Below are positions 1 to 8,890 of a stretch of 33,475 bases of DNA, one piece after another. Under the pieces are notes generated by a model, which saw only the letters and a program-made list of their open reading frames with translations, had not been told where the DNA came from and did no database searches. Position 1 is the stretch's first letter. Every line of letters starts with the position of its first letter. Source of the DNA: Candidatus Gastranaerophilales bacterium (lineage in GTDB: Bacteria; Cyanobacteriota; Vampirovibrionia; Gastranaerophilales; Gastranaerophilaceae); the NCBI GenBank assembly GCA_944324235.1, contig CALUVN010000024.1, positions 1 to 33,475 of the forward strand, read 5' to 3'. The position numbers were made by a program, and so were the translations under genes.

Positions 1-80
1 GCATGTGGTGGAATGGTAGACACGCTAGTCTTAGGAACTAGTGCTAACGCGTGGGAGTTCGAGTCTCTTCATGCCCACCA
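1..80 (+). tRNA. tRNA-Leu (anticodon UAG), first two bases outside the window
   Basis: The sequence folds as a class II tRNA with a long variable arm. The 7-bp acceptor 3' strand CATGCCC (70-76) is followed by discriminator A and an encoded CCA. Its 5' partner GGGCATG is only partly present, so the gene starts two bases before the window. The anticodon stem CTAGT/ACTAG encloses the loop CTTAGGA, giving anticodon UAG, which reads CUA leucine codons. A GTTCGAGTC T-loop is present. A terminator follows directly. Confidence 0.93.
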
Positions 81-81
81 T

Positions 82-120
82 AAAAAGAGGGTGGGAAATA
101 TCCTGTCCTCTTTTTATTTT
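82..120 (+). terminator. Intrinsic terminator of tRNA-Leu
   Basis: AAAAAGAGG (82-90) pairs with CCTCTTTTT (107-115) around a 16-nt loop and runs into TTTATTTT. The stem begins one base after the encoded CCA. A near copy of this terminator, with the same CCACCAT lead-in and loop length, sits at 19866-19913. Confidence 0.85.
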
Positions 121-175
121 GCAAGACAAAAGATTTTTACAAAATTTAATCTGTACTTGCATATATTTTTTTTTT

Positions 176-203
176 ACATTAATATTGAAATACCGATTAA
201 TGT
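176..203. promoter_or_regulatory. Inverted repeat upstream of rplS, possible operator
   Basis: A perfect 8-bp inverted repeat, ACATTAAT (176-183) and ATTAATGT (196-203), is separated by 12 bases. Half-site centres are 20 bp apart, about two helical turns, which would suit a dimeric repressor. It lies about 60 bp before the rplS start in an otherwise featureless AT-rich leader. No matching regulator is recognised, and in AT-rich DNA such a repeat could be chance. Confidence 0.3.
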
Positions 204-261
204 CGGGGAGTATTTTATTGTTTGAAATATAAGTAGAATAAGAATATAAAGGAAAAGGAAA

Positions 262-615
262 ATGAACCCTATTATTAACGAATTAGAAAAACCATTCACG
301 GAAAAAGAACTTCCTCAAGTAAATCCAGGCGATACAGTAAAAGTATTCGTAAGAATTATTGAAGGTAACAAAGAAAGAACTCAGGCTTTTGAAGGTACTG
401 TTATTAAAATGCATGGTTCAGGCATCAACAAAACAATGACTGTTAGAAAAGTATTCCAAGGTGTTGGTGTTGAACGTGTATTCTTGATGTACTCTCCAAG
501 AATCGAAAAAATCAATGTATTGAGACGCGGTGACGTTAGACGTTCTAAACTTTACTATCTGAGAGAACGTTCAGGTAAAGCAACCCGTATTAAGGAAAAA
601 ATTGAAAAAAGATAA
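262..615 (+). CDS. rplS: 50S ribosomal protein L19
   Basis: Ribosomal protein L19 lies at the 30S-50S interface of the ribosome. The 117-residue product has the usual family length of about 115 and the conserved features: [18 protein letters not shown] near the N terminus, FEGTVI, then [15 protein letters not shown] and the C-terminal [19 protein letters not shown] block. The ATG has an AAGGAAAAGGA purine tract just upstream. The last codons overlap the start of ylqF by 14 bases, so the two are translationally coupled. The order rplS-ylqF-rnhB is familiar from Firmicutes. Here rplS is detached from rimM-trmD, which lie 6 kb away on the other strand. Confidence 0.97.
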   Translation: MNPIINELEKPFTEKELPQVNPGDTVKVFVRIIEGNKERTQAFEGTVIKMHGSGINKTMTVRKVFQGVGVERVFLMYSPRIEKINVLRRGDVRRSKLYYLRERSGKATRIKEKIEKR

Positions 616-1453
616 GCTCCATATACACTGGTATCCAGGTCATATTGCGAAAGCAGAAAAAAAACTGAAAGAACAGCTTTCACTAGTGGATGCAGTTATA
701 GAAGTTATGGATGCGAGATTACCTTTATCAAGCAGTTATGATAATATTGCGCGGCTTTTAAACGAAAAGCCGCGTTTAATATTGTTGAACAAAGCAGATT
801 TAACTGATAAAAACGAATTAAAAAAATGGATTTCTTATCTGGAAGATAAAACCGGTTATCCGGTTTTGCCGACTGATGCCAAAAACTCTAAAGACCTTAA
901 TATAATCGTAAAAAAAGCAGTAGAATTATCAGAACCGAGAATTCAGGCAATAATGAAAAAAGGTCTTCTTCGCCGCCCTGCAAGAGTCATGGTTGTAGGA
1001 ATGCCAAATGTCGGAAAATCAAGTATAATCAACAAATTAACAAAATCGTCCAAGACAAAAATAGGTGCAAAAGCAGGCGTCACAAGACAGCAGCAATGGG
1101 TAAGAATTAATCCGCAGCTTGATTTGCTTGATACCCCAGGTATTATACCGATGAAACAGGAAAATCAATCCAGAGCACAAAAATTGGCGTTTGTTAACTC
1201 CATTTCAGAAAATGCATACTCTAATGAGCCTGTTGCCCGAGCATTATTAATGCTTCTTGATGAAAAATATCCTGAAGAAACAAGAAACTATTATAAGGTC
1301 GAAGATGATTTGACAATCGAAAATATATCTAAGGCAAGAAACTGGATTAAATCAGGAGGAGAAGCTGATATTGAACGAACTGCAATTTATATATTAAGAG
1401 ATTTTAGAGAGGGAAAAATCGGCAAATTTATACTTGATGATTTTGAGGAGTAA
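602..1453 (+). CDS. ylqF: Ribosome biogenesis GTPase YlqF/RbgA
   Basis: This is a circularly permuted GTPase of the YlqF/RbgA family, which acts in late assembly of the 50S subunit. The permuted motif order is visible: G4 NKAD (residues 63-66) comes first, then G1 GMPNVGKS (133-140), a G2 threonine in GVTR (159-162), and G3 DTPG (177-180). The N terminus [10 protein letters not shown] is the family hallmark and fixes the start at a TTG codon. That TTG lies inside rplS, with AAGGA (592-596) five bases upstream. At 283 residues it matches the family. It ends four bases before the rnhB ATG, so rplS, ylqF and rnhB probably form one operon. Confidence 0.95.
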   Translation: MKKDKLHIHWYPGHIAKAEKKLKEQLSLVDAVIEVMDARLPLSSSYDNIARLLNEKPRLILLNKADLTDKNELKKWISYLEDKTGYPVLPTDAKNSKDLNIIVKKAVELSEPRIQAIMKKGLLRRPARVMVVGMPNVGKSSIINKLTKSSKTKIGAKAGVTRQQQWVRINPQLDLLDTPGIIPMKQENQSRAQKLAFVNSISENAYSNEPVARALLMLLDEKYPEETRNYYKVEDDLTIENISKARNWIKSGGEADIERTAIYILRDFREGKIGKFILDDFEE

Positions 1454-1454
1454 A

Positions 1455-2096
1455 ATGCCTGTAACAGAATTATTTGATTTTGACAAAAAACAAAACAGCC
1501 TAATTATCGGAACAGACGAAGCCGGCAGAGGTCCTGCAGCAGGAGGCGTTTTTGCAAGTGCGGTATTTTTTCCTGAAATCAATTCGAAGCTGATAACAGA
1601 ACTTGCAATCCTCAACGACAGCAAAAAATTAACCCGCAAAAAACGCGAAAGTATATATGACGTTATAAAAGAAAACACTATCAATTCTACAGTCTGCATA
1701 GAAGTTGAAGAAATCGAAGAAATAAATATCCTGAATGCTTCACTCAAAGCAATGAAAACAGCCTGCCAAAATGTAATTCAACAAGCCGGAGCTAAAAATT
1801 TTCTTGTCCTTGTTGACGGGAACAAATTAATAAAAGAATTCACAGTTCCACAAAAATACGTAATAAAAGGGGACAGTAAATCCGCATCAATCGCAGCAGC
1901 AAGTATTCTGGCAAAAGTAACAAGAGACAGATATATGGATGAATTAGATAAAATATGCCCGCAATACGGCTGGTCAAAAAACGCAGGATACCTCACAAAA
2001 GAACATATAGAAGCAATAGACAAATACGGATTGACAAAGTATCACCGCCCGTCATTTCTAAAAAAACACTTTGAAAAACAGCTTGCTTTGTTTTAA
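1455..2096 (+). CDS. rnhB: Ribonuclease HII
   Basis: RNase HII cleaves the RNA strand of RNA-DNA hybrids and removes misincorporated ribonucleotides. The 213-residue product carries the motif DEAGRGP with catalytic D21 and E22, DSKKL, a third acidic residue D121 (LVDGN) and D140 in KGDSKSASIAAASILAK, where two-metal catalytic residues are expected. I chose the ATG at 1455 because GAGGAG (1445-1450) precedes it. An in-frame TTG at 1434 would add seven residues inside ylqF. The stop is shared with the convergent minus-strand gene in a TTAA overlap at 2093-2096. Confidence 0.95.
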   Translation: MPVTELFDFDKKQNSLIIGTDEAGRGPAAGGVFASAVFFPEINSKLITELAILNDSKKLTRKKRESIYDVIKENTINSTVCIEVEEIEEINILNASLKAMKTACQNVIQQAGAKNFLVLVDGNKLIKEFTVPQKYVIKGDSKSASIAAASILAKVTRDRYMDELDKICPQYGWSKNAGYLTKEHIEAIDKYGLTKYHRPSFLKKHFEKQLALF

Positions 2097-2518
2097 ATTT
2101 TCTTTCTTACTTCTTTAATCAACATTCTGATAGAAGCCAAATGTTCCTTTTGCTCAGGAGTAGGCGGGTAAGAGGATTGTGAAGCTGCTATATTATATAC
2201 AGTTTCATAACAACTTAAAGCCTTTGATGGCATAGGTTTTGTACCGATACCTTTTTCATACAGTTCAGCCAGCTGTAAAATCAAATCCTCTGTTTTTTTA
2301 ATATCAGCAAGGTGCTTAGTCCACTTAAATAAATCTTCAGGAACATATCCGGAATCTGAATTATATAATGAAACAATTTGGTATTGAGCTTCTTCATTGC
2401 CGCGTTCAGCACGCTGAACAAGTTTTGTATAGCCTTTGCCCACCATGAAGCTTTTGCCCTCTTTATCTTGCACCATCTCAGTTTCAGTATTCCAGAACTT
2501 TTGCATCATTCTAAACAT
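2093..2518 (-). CDS. Small Sel1-like repeat protein
   Basis: The 141-residue protein has helical repeats of the Sel1/TPR type: A-x-x-G-x-x-x-A-x-x-x-I-x-x-L-Y around residues 37-53, and LAELYEKGIGTKPMPSKAL further on. Such solenoids mediate protein-protein contacts. No catalytic motif, signal peptide or membrane segment is seen. The ATG is preceded on the minus strand by AGGAGAG. It lies 12 bases downstream of the TPR gene and is very likely co-transcribed with it. The specific role is unknown. Confidence 0.75.
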   Translation of the reverse strand: MFRMMQKFWNTETEMVQDKEGKSFMVGKGYTKLVQRAERGNEEAQYQIVSLYNSDSGYVPEDLFKWTKHLADIKKTEDLILQLAELYEKGIGTKPMPSKALSCYETVYNIAASQSSYPPTPEQKEHLASIRMLIKEVRKKI

Positions 2519-2530
2519 TAATAGTCTCTC

Positions 2531-4192
2531 CTATGCCTCAAATAACTTATGCAATCGAGCTTTCACATCACTTTCATCTAAATCATCAGTAATCTTATTC
2601 AAATCAATAGCCATCTGGTAATAATTAGCTGCATCATTAATAAACCCCATAGCCTGACTTGCACGACCTGCATTGAAGTAAGCAAGAGTATAACTCGGAT
2701 TAAGTTCAATAGCTGTTTCAAAATACTCAAGAGCTTCTTCAGCATCACCCAAACCGTCAAGATAGAGAATGCCAAGATTATTTTGTGCAAACTCGTTTTC
2801 AGGGTTCAACTCAACAGCTTTATGGTAAGAAACAAGAGCTTCCTCCAGATAATCTTTTTCCCACAAAGCAATACCGGCCTTCATATAACCGCGATAATCC
2901 TCTGGATTTAAAGTAATAGCATCGCAATAAGATTTTATAGCTTTCTCTAAATCGTATTCAGCCATATGAATATCCCCGAGAGCAAGATATAAATCATAAT
3001 TGTTTGGATCAAGAATTATACCGGCCTGATATGTTGCAACAGCAGCTTCAATGTTACCTTTAACCTCAGCATAAATTGCACCGAGAGCCTGACAGACAAT
3101 AGAAGTCCATTCATTATCAGGGTTAATAGCTATTGCTTTTTGATAATATTCAATGGCATCATCATAAAGTTCTGCTTTTGAAAAAGCATACCCTAAAGAA
3201 TTGTTGTAGAAAGGATTATCCAAATCATGCTCAAGTGCAAGCTTGAATGCACTGATTGAATTAATTTTATCTTCTTTGCGCAGGTACAAATGACCTAATT
3301 CATAATAAATTTGAGCCTTGTTAGGATGAACTTCGAGCAGTTTTTCATAACAATCAATAGTTTCTTCAATTCGTTCAGGGAAATAAGTTTGGAGAACTGT
3401 AGCAAGCTTAACAAGAGCGTCCGGATTCAACGGGTTTGACTCAAGAACTTTCTGGTAGCAGTCAACGCACAAATCCAAATCTTTATTTTTAAGCGCCAAA
3501 TCACCTATTTTATCGTAAAATATGTCACTATGCGCAGTTTCCATAAGAGCTTTGCGATAAATATCGGCGGCAGCAGGATACATTTTGAATTTTTCCAGAA
3601 ATTTACCTATTGAATTGAACGTAAACACTGAAAAATCATCTGACATATTTTTGTAGAACATCTTCAATGAAGGGCTGTCCCATGCAATCATTAAACTTCC
3701 GGAAAGAAAATAGTACAGGAAATTCATATAATCAGAAGCTTTTGCGTTATTTGAATTAATCTTTTGCAAAATCGTCTGAGAAAGAACAAGCCGAGGTCTT
3801 GCAGATTTAAGACGTGAAGACTTGATAGCTTCTTTAAACTCCTTTTCAGCGGCTTTATAATCTTCAGCAACTTTCATAAAATACCCTGCATAAAGGTGTG
3901 CATTCATATTATCAGGAGCAAGCGCCACTGCCGTTTTACACTGTTCAATAGCCGTACTGACACTAATCTGCCCCTGTTCCCACATAAGGCTTGCAAGACG
4001 ATAGTAGCTTTCCGGCAAACTAGGGTCATATTTTACAGCGTCAATGTAATTAGAAATAGCCATTTCCAAATCATTATTATTTTTTCTGATTAAATATCTT
4101 TCATGTGCTTCTCTGGCTTTTTCTAAAGAATACTTTGCTTTTTCTTTATTATCGTTAATAGCAACGGTATTTATAATAATCTGTTCTGACAT
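2531..4192 (-). CDS. Tetratricopeptide repeat protein
   Basis: The roughly 553-residue protein is built almost entirely of 34-residue TPR units, recognisable by repeated A-x-x-x-Y-x-x-A-[IV]-x-[LI]-[ND]-P. Clear examples are DAIEYYQKAIAINPDNEW, KAIKSYCDAITLNPEDY, EALVSYHKAVELNPENEF and EALEYFETAIELNPSY. It has no signal peptide or membrane helix, so a cytoplasmic scaffold is likely. I chose the ATG at 4192 because TTGGAG lies eight bases upstream. A TTG at 4204, inside that same SD-like sequence, would add four residues. It leads a two-gene unit with the Sel1-like gene. The repeats resemble those of O-GlcNAc transferases, but no glycosyltransferase domain follows. Confidence 0.9.
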   Translation of the reverse strand: MSEQIIINTVAINDNKEKAKYSLEKAREAHERYLIRKNNNDLEMAISNYIDAVKYDPSLPESYYRLASLMWEQGQISVSTAIEQCKTAVALAPDNMNAHLYAGYFMKVAEDYKAAEKEFKEAIKSSRLKSARPRLVLSQTILQKINSNNAKASDYMNFLYYFLSGSLMIAWDSPSLKMFYKNMSDDFSVFTFNSIGKFLEKFKMYPAAADIYRKALMETAHSDIFYDKIGDLALKNKDLDLCVDCYQKVLESNPLNPDALVKLATVLQTYFPERIEETIDCYEKLLEVHPNKAQIYYELGHLYLRKEDKINSISAFKLALEHDLDNPFYNNSLGYAFSKAELYDDAIEYYQKAIAINPDNEWTSIVCQALGAIYAEVKGNIEAAVATYQAGIILDPNNYDLYLALGDIHMAEYDLEKAIKSYCDAITLNPEDYRGYMKAGIALWEKDYLEEALVSYHKAVELNPENEFAQNNLGILYLDGLGDAEEALEYFETAIELNPSYTLAYFNAGRASQAMGFINDAANYYQMAIDLNKITDDLDESDVKARLHKLFEA

Positions 4193-4343
4193 CGTGAGCT
4201 CCAAATAAAATGTGTCATAATATTAATCGGTATAATTCAAATAATTCTTTATTATAGATGACAAAATATCCTCCAAATGAATTAGATAACTATACAAAAA
4301 TTAAGACAATTCTTGAGAAATGAATATTAAAACTTCTTTGTAC

Positions 4344-4355
4344 TATAATATAGCT
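4344..4355 (+). promoter_or_regulatory. Candidate -10 element for leaderless mnmG
   Basis: TATAAT (4344-4349) is followed by exactly six bases and then the ATG of mnmG at 4356, so transcription starting at the usual +1 would begin on the A of the ATG. The base match at the -35 distance (TGAATA, 4321-4326) is weak. The 4193-4355 stretch is the divergent gap with the TPR gene. It also holds a 21-codon ORF (4258-4323) of uncertain meaning. Confidence 0.55.
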
Positions 4356-6248
4356 ATGGATTATGTGAATAATAAATTTGATTGTATAGTCGTAGGAGCA
4401 GGTCACGCAGGATGTGAGGCCGCAATAGCCTGTGCAAGACTGGGTGCTAAGGTTTTATTGTGTACGCTGAATATTGACAATATCGCACTAATGCCTTGTA
4501 ATCCGGCAATCGGAGGCCCAGCAAAGTCTACACTTGTCAGAGAAATTGACGCCCTCGGCGGAGTTATGGGAGAAGCAGCAGATGCTACTTACATACAAAT
4601 GAAAATGCTTAATTCCTCAAAAGGTCCTGCCGTACGAGCACTCCGTGCGCAATCAGATAAGCGGCTCTATATGGATTATATGAGAAATATAATCGAAAGC
4701 ACAGAAAATATTTACCTTAAACAATGCTGCATCACAGAAATAAAAGTTGAAAACGGAGAAATTACAGGCGCAATAGATGAATTCGGTATTGAATATCAAA
4801 CACGTGCAATCGTACTTACAACAGGAACTTCCCTTGAAGGACGTATTTTTGTAGGTCTGCAATCATACAGTGCCGGCAGACTCGGTGAAAAAGCCGCTAT
4901 CGGCCTTTCAGAATCTCTAAGACAACACGGAATTCAAACAAAAAAATTAAAAACAGGAACACCTTGTCGTGTGGATAAAAGAACTATTGATTATTCAAAA
5001 ATGACAATTCAACCGGGGGATGAAGAATTAAACTTCTATTCATTCAAACCAAACAGACCCGTACGTCCGCAGTATCCGTGCTACCTCACCAGAACAACCG
5101 AAGAAACTCATAAAATTATCAGAGCAAATCTTGATAAATCACCTATGTACAGAGGACTGATTCACGGTGTAGGTCCGCGCTACTGTCCTTCTATAGAAGA
5201 CAAAGTAGTAAGATTCAGCGAAAATCCTTCACACCATATTTTTATTGAACCTGAAGGACTTGGAACTTATGAAGTTTACATTCAAGGATTTTCTTCAAGT
5301 CTTCCGGCGGATGTCTATACGCAAATGCTGCGTACTATGCCGGGATTAGAGCATGCGCATATTATCAAACCTGCCTATGCGGTTGAATATGATTATGTTC
5401 CTGCCGTACAAACAACGCATTCACTAATGTCAAAACAAATAAAAGGTCTGTTCTTAGGCGGTCAAATAAACGGCACAAGCGGTTACGAAGAAGCTGCGGC
5501 ACAAGGTTTAATTGCAGGTATAAATGCATATAACTACCTGAACAATTCAGAAATGCTTGAACTTTCAAGAAGTTCTTCCTACATCGGAACACTGATTGAT
5601 GATTTAGTAACAAAAGACATAGACGACCCGTACAGAATGCTTACATCGCGATCAGAATACAGGCTGCTTCTGAGACAGGACAATGCAGACGCAAGATTAA
5701 CCCCAACAGGACACAAAATAGGTCTGGTTGATGATGCTCAGTTCAAAATTTTTACCGAAAAGCAGGAACTCATAGAAAAAGAAAAACAAAGATTAATGGA
5801 AACAAAACTGCCTGCAACAGACGAAGTTAATGCAATACTGGCAAAATACGGTGAACACATTGAACGAGGAATGAAACTCGGAGAAATCCTTAAACGCCCT
5901 AATGTTTCATACAAAATTCTGAAAGAAGTTGATAATGAAACAAACGCTCTGAACATTCCAAGAGATGTATATGAACAGGTGGAAGTTCTTATAAAATATG
6001 ACGGATATTTGAAACGTCAGGAATTTCAGGTAGAACAGTCAGGAAAACTTGATAAATACAAAATTCCTGATGACATAGATTATACAAAACTTGACCACAT
6101 ATCATCAGAAACTAAAGAAAAATTAAACAAAATCCGGCCAAAAACACTTGCGCAAGCCTCAAGAATCGGAGGGGTTAAACCTGCAGACATATCGATATTA
6201 ATGGTTCTTCTGGAACGCAACGAAATAGCAAGAAAAGTACTGTCTTAA
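4356..6248 (+). CDS. mnmG: tRNA uridine 5-carboxymethylaminomethyl modification enzyme MnmG
   Basis: MnmG (GidA) is the FAD protein that, with MnmE, installs the (carboxymethyl)aminomethyl group at U34 of several tRNAs. Visible are the dinucleotide-binding motif [12 protein letters not shown] (from residue 12), [22 protein letters not shown] (from about residue 49), the segment [31 protein letters not shown], and [22 protein letters not shown]. The C-terminal part has the MnmE- and tRNA-binding character. Starting at ATG 4356 gives 630 residues, matching the usual 620-630. An in-frame ATG at 4320 would add 12 residues that do not look like the family N terminus. Neither start has a good SD. 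Its TAA forms a TTAA overlap with the convergent small gene. Confidence 0.95.
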   Translation: MDYVNNKFDCIVVGAGHAGCEAAIACARLGAKVLLCTLNIDNIALMPCNPAIGGPAKSTLVREIDALGGVMGEAADATYIQMKMLNSSKGPAVRALRAQSDKRLYMDYMRNIIESTENIYLKQCCITEIKVENGEITGAIDEFGIEYQTRAIVLTTGTSLEGRIFVGLQSYSAGRLGEKAAIGLSESLRQHGIQTKKLKTGTPCRVDKRTIDYSKMTIQPGDEELNFYSFKPNRPVRPQYPCYLTRTTEETHKIIRANLDKSPMYRGLIHGVGPRYCPSIEDKVVRFSENPSHHIFIEPEGLGTYEVYIQGFSSSLPADVYTQMLRTMPGLEHAHIIKPAYAVEYDYVPAVQTTHSLMSKQIKGLFLGGQINGTSGYEEAAAQGLIAGINAYNYLNNSEMLELSRSSSYIGTLIDDLVTKDIDDPYRMLTSRSEYRLLLRQDNADARLTPTGHKIGLVDDAQFKIFTEKQELIEKEKQRLMETKLPATDEVNAILAKYGEHIERGMKLGEILKRPNVSYKILKEVDNETNALNIPRDVYEQVEVLIKYDGYLKRQEFQVEQSGKLDKYKIPDDIDYTKLDHISSETKEKLNKIRPKTLAQASRIGGVKPADISILMVLLERNEIARKVLS

Positions 6249-6517
6249 AAATCTCCTAGCCGCTTATATTTGATGTTAGCGTTTTTCAAAATAGTTTCAA
6301 TAATGTGATTTCTGTCATCTTTTGTAGTAATTTCAACAGTATCGAACACATTTGTGTTACGTATTCTTGTAAATGTATAGCGCGCATTATCTATCCAGAA
6401 ATTACTCATTAGCATACCTAAAGTAAAAACCTGCGAACGTGATTCAGCTGATGATGTATCAATCTGGTATCTTGCGTTAAAATTAGGGGTATATGAATTT
6501 ACACGATTAATCTGCAC
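6245..6517 (-). CDS. Small unknown protein with N-terminal F-x-A tag
   Basis: This is a 90-residue protein of unknown function. It starts at GTG with a GGAGG sequence ten bases upstream. Its opening MQINRV followed by PNFNAR belongs to the N-terminal tag shared by several unrelated proteins here (30037, 27686 and 23445). The rest is soluble and polar, with no membrane segment or recognisable domain. It may be the last gene of the minus-strand rimM-trmD transcription unit, 80 bases after trmD. However, an extended -10 (TGATAGAAT on the minus strand, near 6539-6547) offers it a promoter of its own. Confidence 0.7.
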   Translation of the reverse strand: MQINRVNSYTPNFNARYQIDTSSAESRSQVFTLGMLMSNFWIDNARYTFTRIRNTNVFDTVEITTKDDRNHIIETILKNANIKYKRLGDF

Positions 6518-6597
6518 TTATAAAAACCTCCGGTTACTATTCTATCAAAGCTGCTGAAAAATAAAATTGCTCAAATTATTTATAAACTTAATAAAAA

Positions 6598-7293
6598 TTA
6601 ACCTTTTGATTTATTTATATAAATTTCGTACAAATCAGGACGTCTCTGTCTGGTACGTTCAAGCCTGCAGCGTTGACGGAATTCCGCAATCTCTTTATGA
6701 TTTCCGTTTAAAAGAACTTCAGGAACATGCAACCCTCTAAATTCACGCGGTTTTGTATACTGCGGGTATTCAAGCAAACCGTCTGCAAAACTGTCCTCGT
6801 CAGCAGATTCAATCTTTCCTAAAGTACCTTCAATTTTTCTGCTGACAGCATCAATAACACAAAGTGCAGGAAGCTCGCCTCCAGTCAGCACAAAATCTCC
6901 GATTGAAATTTCTCTTGGCTTAATCACCTCGCGGATTCTTTCGTCAAACCCTTCGTAATGCCCGCACAGCATTATTATCTGATTAAAAGCTGCTAATTCA
7001 TTGACTGTTTTGTCGCAAAAAGGTTCTCCCTGAGGTGAAAGCATTATTGTCACAGAATTTTCGCATTTATCAATACTATCATACGCATCAACATAAGGCT
7101 GCGGCATCAAAACCATTCCTGCACCACCGCCGTAAGGAGTATCATCGACTTTTTTATGCTTATCAAGCGTAAAATCGCGGGGATTGATTGTATTTACCTT
7201 TATAATATTATTTTCTAAAGCCCTCTTTAAAATACTGAAATTACAAGCATTTTCAATCATTTCCGGAAACAGGGTCATCACATCAAAAATCAT
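6598..7293 (-). CDS. trmD: tRNA (guanine-N1)-methyltransferase TrmD
   Basis: TrmD methylates G37 of tRNAs at N1 using S-adenosylmethionine, preventing +1 frameshifting. The 231-residue product shows the N-terminal FDVMTLFPEM, DDTPYGGGAGMV, and the trefoil-knot SAM site LCGHYEGFDERI and IGDFVLTGGE. The C-terminal tRNA-binding helices include RPDLYEIY. It is slightly shorter than the usual 240-255 residues but complete. The start codon overlaps the rimM stop as ATGA (7290-7293), so translation is coupled. This RimM-TrmD pairing is ancient and widespread. Confidence 0.97.
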   Translation of the reverse strand: MIFDVMTLFPEMIENACNFSILKRALENNIIKVNTINPRDFTLDKHKKVDDTPYGGGAGMVLMPQPYVDAYDSIDKCENSVTIMLSPQGEPFCDKTVNELAAFNQIIMLCGHYEGFDERIREVIKPREISIGDFVLTGGELPALCVIDAVSRKIEGTLGKIESADEDSFADGLLEYPQYTKPREFRGLHVPEVLLNGNHKEIAEFRQRCRLERTRQRRPDLYEIYINKSKG

Positions 7294-7805
7294 TCTTCAA
7301 CCAGCCCCTCCAGATTATTTATAACGACTTTTTTATCCTTTATGCTAACGTGTGTAACAATAGCCTTTACAAAAGGCACAAGCGAAACTTTTTTTGACTT
7401 AGTTTTTACAGAAAGCAAATCAGTAGCACCGTTATTTGATACGCCGATAATAAAACCTATTTTTCTGTCATTTGTATCAAAAACCTCAAGTCCGACAAGC
7501 TCATCTATAAGGAATTCATCTTCATCAAGAGATTCACGTATTGTTTCCTCCTGAACAAACAGGAGTGAATTTTTGTACGGCAAAATATCATTTATAGAAT
7601 TAATGCCCTCAAATTTGACAATAGCAAAGGATTTATTTAACCTGCAGGATTTAATCTTTAAGGGAACGTACTCGTGTTCCGAAAGCACAAAAACTTCTTT
7701 CAAAGAACAAAAGAAATCCTGTTGATTCTTTGAATAACCGACTTTTGCCTCGCCTTGTATCCCATGGAAATTTAAAATCTTCCCTACAGAAATATATTTA
7801 CTCAT
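7290..7805 (-). CDS. rimM: Ribosome maturation factor RimM
   Basis: RimM assists maturation of the 30S subunit head through contacts with S19. The 171-residue product has the N-terminal GKILNFHGIQGEAKV signature, equivalent to the family's G-x-[IV]-x-x-x-H-G-[IL]-x-G-E. It also has a C-terminal PRC-barrel domain: LVGLEVFDTNDRKIGFIIGV, DLLSVK, SLVPFVKAIV. Both junctions are 4-base ATGA overlaps, with the zinc-ribbon gene upstream and trmD downstream. The three genes are therefore one translationally coupled operon. Confidence 0.96.
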   Translation of the reverse strand: MSKYISVGKILNFHGIQGEAKVGYSKNQQDFFCSLKEVFVLSEHEYVPLKIKSCRLNKSFAIVKFEGINSINDILPYKNSLLFVQEETIRESLDEDEFLIDELVGLEVFDTNDRKIGFIIGVSNNGATDLLSVKTKSKKVSLVPFVKAIVTHVSIKDKKVVINNLEGLVEE

Positions 7806-8890
7806 GACTCAGGAGTTTCTTCGGTCTTTTTAGGTTTTCTGCCGCGTTTTGGTTTTTCTTCAGCTGTTTTTTCATCTTTAGCACGAGCAGCCTTTGCTTC
7901 TTCAGCAGCTTTAGCCTCCTGTGCTGCTTTTCTGAATTCTTCCGGAGCATCTTCTCTTTCCTGATTCCAACGCTGAAGCCCCATTTGAGAGCGGATTAAA
8001 CCAATACCGACATGAACACGCCACTCATCCATTTTTAACTGAGCCGCAATAATCTTATGGCAACCTATAGGAGGAAGCGGAAGAAGCGGTTCATAAAGAT
8101 TTTTTATAGCGAAAAGCTGATCCGGAGAAATAGCCAGTTTACGTTTAGGGAATGGAAGTTTAGGGAGCATCATTTTTTGTCTTACAAGATTGATGCCGAA
8201 AAATACTTTTCTTGGTTCTAAACCGATTTTTTCACCGATAACTTCGTGGCAATCAGGATTTGGCAGCGGAAGCATAGCCTTGTACAGCAATTCAATTTGT
8301 TCCAATTGCTCCTTGCTTACTAAAAGCTGCTTAGGTCCTCTGCTTTTAGCAGGACGTTTGCCGCCGAATCTGTTATTTTGTGCTCTGTTAAAACCGCCTG
8401 ATCTGTTGTTATTAAAACGATTGTTCTGAGGTCTGTTATAGCCGCCCTGCGGTCTGTTGTTTCCGTAACCGCCACGGTTGTAGCCGCCTGAACGATTATC
8501 GCGATTTTGATTATTATATCTGTTATTAGAATAACCGCCTCTATTATTATAACTGCCGGCGCGATTATCACGTCTGTAACCGTCATTGTTGTATTGTCTT
8601 TGTTGAGGTCTGTTATTAGAATAACCTGCGTTGTAAGAACCTCTGTTATCTCCGCCGCTTGAATAACTGCTATAGAATTGAGGCTGTTCTTCTGTGCTGT
8701 AACCTCTTAACGGTTGCTGTGCTTCTGCCTGTTGCATATCAGGGGCAGCTGGTGTTTGTGAGTCAGCATCTACAGACGAAGCTGATATCATCATTTTTTT
8801 ATCAGGATACAAACAATCCGGACAGATAACTCTTTTGGGGTTTTTTGTCTCAAATTCACGACCGCATTTGGTACACTTGTTTACATACAT
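7802..8890 (-). CDS. Zinc-ribbon / RGG-like disordered / tandem-repeat nucleic-acid-binding protein (unrecognised family)
   Basis: I do not recognise this 362-residue protein as a named family. Residues 1-30 form a four-cysteine zinc ribbon (C6, C9, C23, C26). Residues about 60-185 are low-complexity, rich in Asn, Arg, Gly and Tyr, with repeated GGYNR, NNR and RSGG units like RGG-type RNA-binding and condensate-forming segments. Two copies of a domain of about 55 residues follow (191-247 and 254-308) and align without gaps: S-x-[ED]-Q-L, L-Y, LPLP, C-H, I, V-x-x-G-I-x-L-[VI]-R-x-x-M-x-L. The second half of each looks like a helix-turn-helix. The tail is Ala/Lys/Glu-rich (309-345) and ends in a basic AT-hook-like KPKRGRKPKK. 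It has an AAGAGG RBS, a TATAAT at 8919-8924 (minus strand), and a 4-base overlap with rimM. An RNA- or ribosome-related role is inferred from this context. Confidence 0.85.
   Translation of the reverse strand: MYVNKCTKCGREFETKNPKRVICPDCLYPDKKMMISASSVDADSQTPAAPDMQQAEAQQPLRGYSTEEQPQFYSSYSSGGDNRGSYNAGYSNNRPQQRQYNNDGYRRDNRAGSYNNRGGYSNNRYNNQNRDNRSGGYNRGGYGNNRPQGGYNRPQNNRFNNNRSGGFNRAQNNRFGGKRPAKSRGPKQLLVSKEQLEQIELLYKAMLPLPNPDCHEVIGEKIGLEPRKVFFGINLVRQKMMLPKLPFPKRKLAISPDQLFAIKNLYEPLLPLPPIGCHKIIAAQLKMDEWRVHVGIGLIRSQMGLQRWNQEREDAPEEFRKAAQEAKAAEEAKAARAKDEKTAEEKPKRGRKPKKTEETPES

Noticed and set aside
13-232. Two open frames across tRNA-Leu and its terminator
   Set aside because: They run through the tRNA and hairpin, have no SD and low-complexity tails; chance frames.
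4313-4349. TTGAGA as -35 for the mnmG TATAAT
   Set aside because: The spacer would be 25 bases, too long for a sigma-70 promoter.
8320-8586. Ile/Thr-rich open frame inside the zinc-ribbon gene
   Set aside because: It is an out-of-frame reading of the repetitive Asn/Arg/Gly coding stretch on the same strand; codon periodicity belongs to the longer frame.
8340-8660. Possible CRISPR or tandem DNA repeat
   Set aside because: The short recurring units encode GGYNR/NNR peptides and have no constant repeat-spacer length; coding low complexity.
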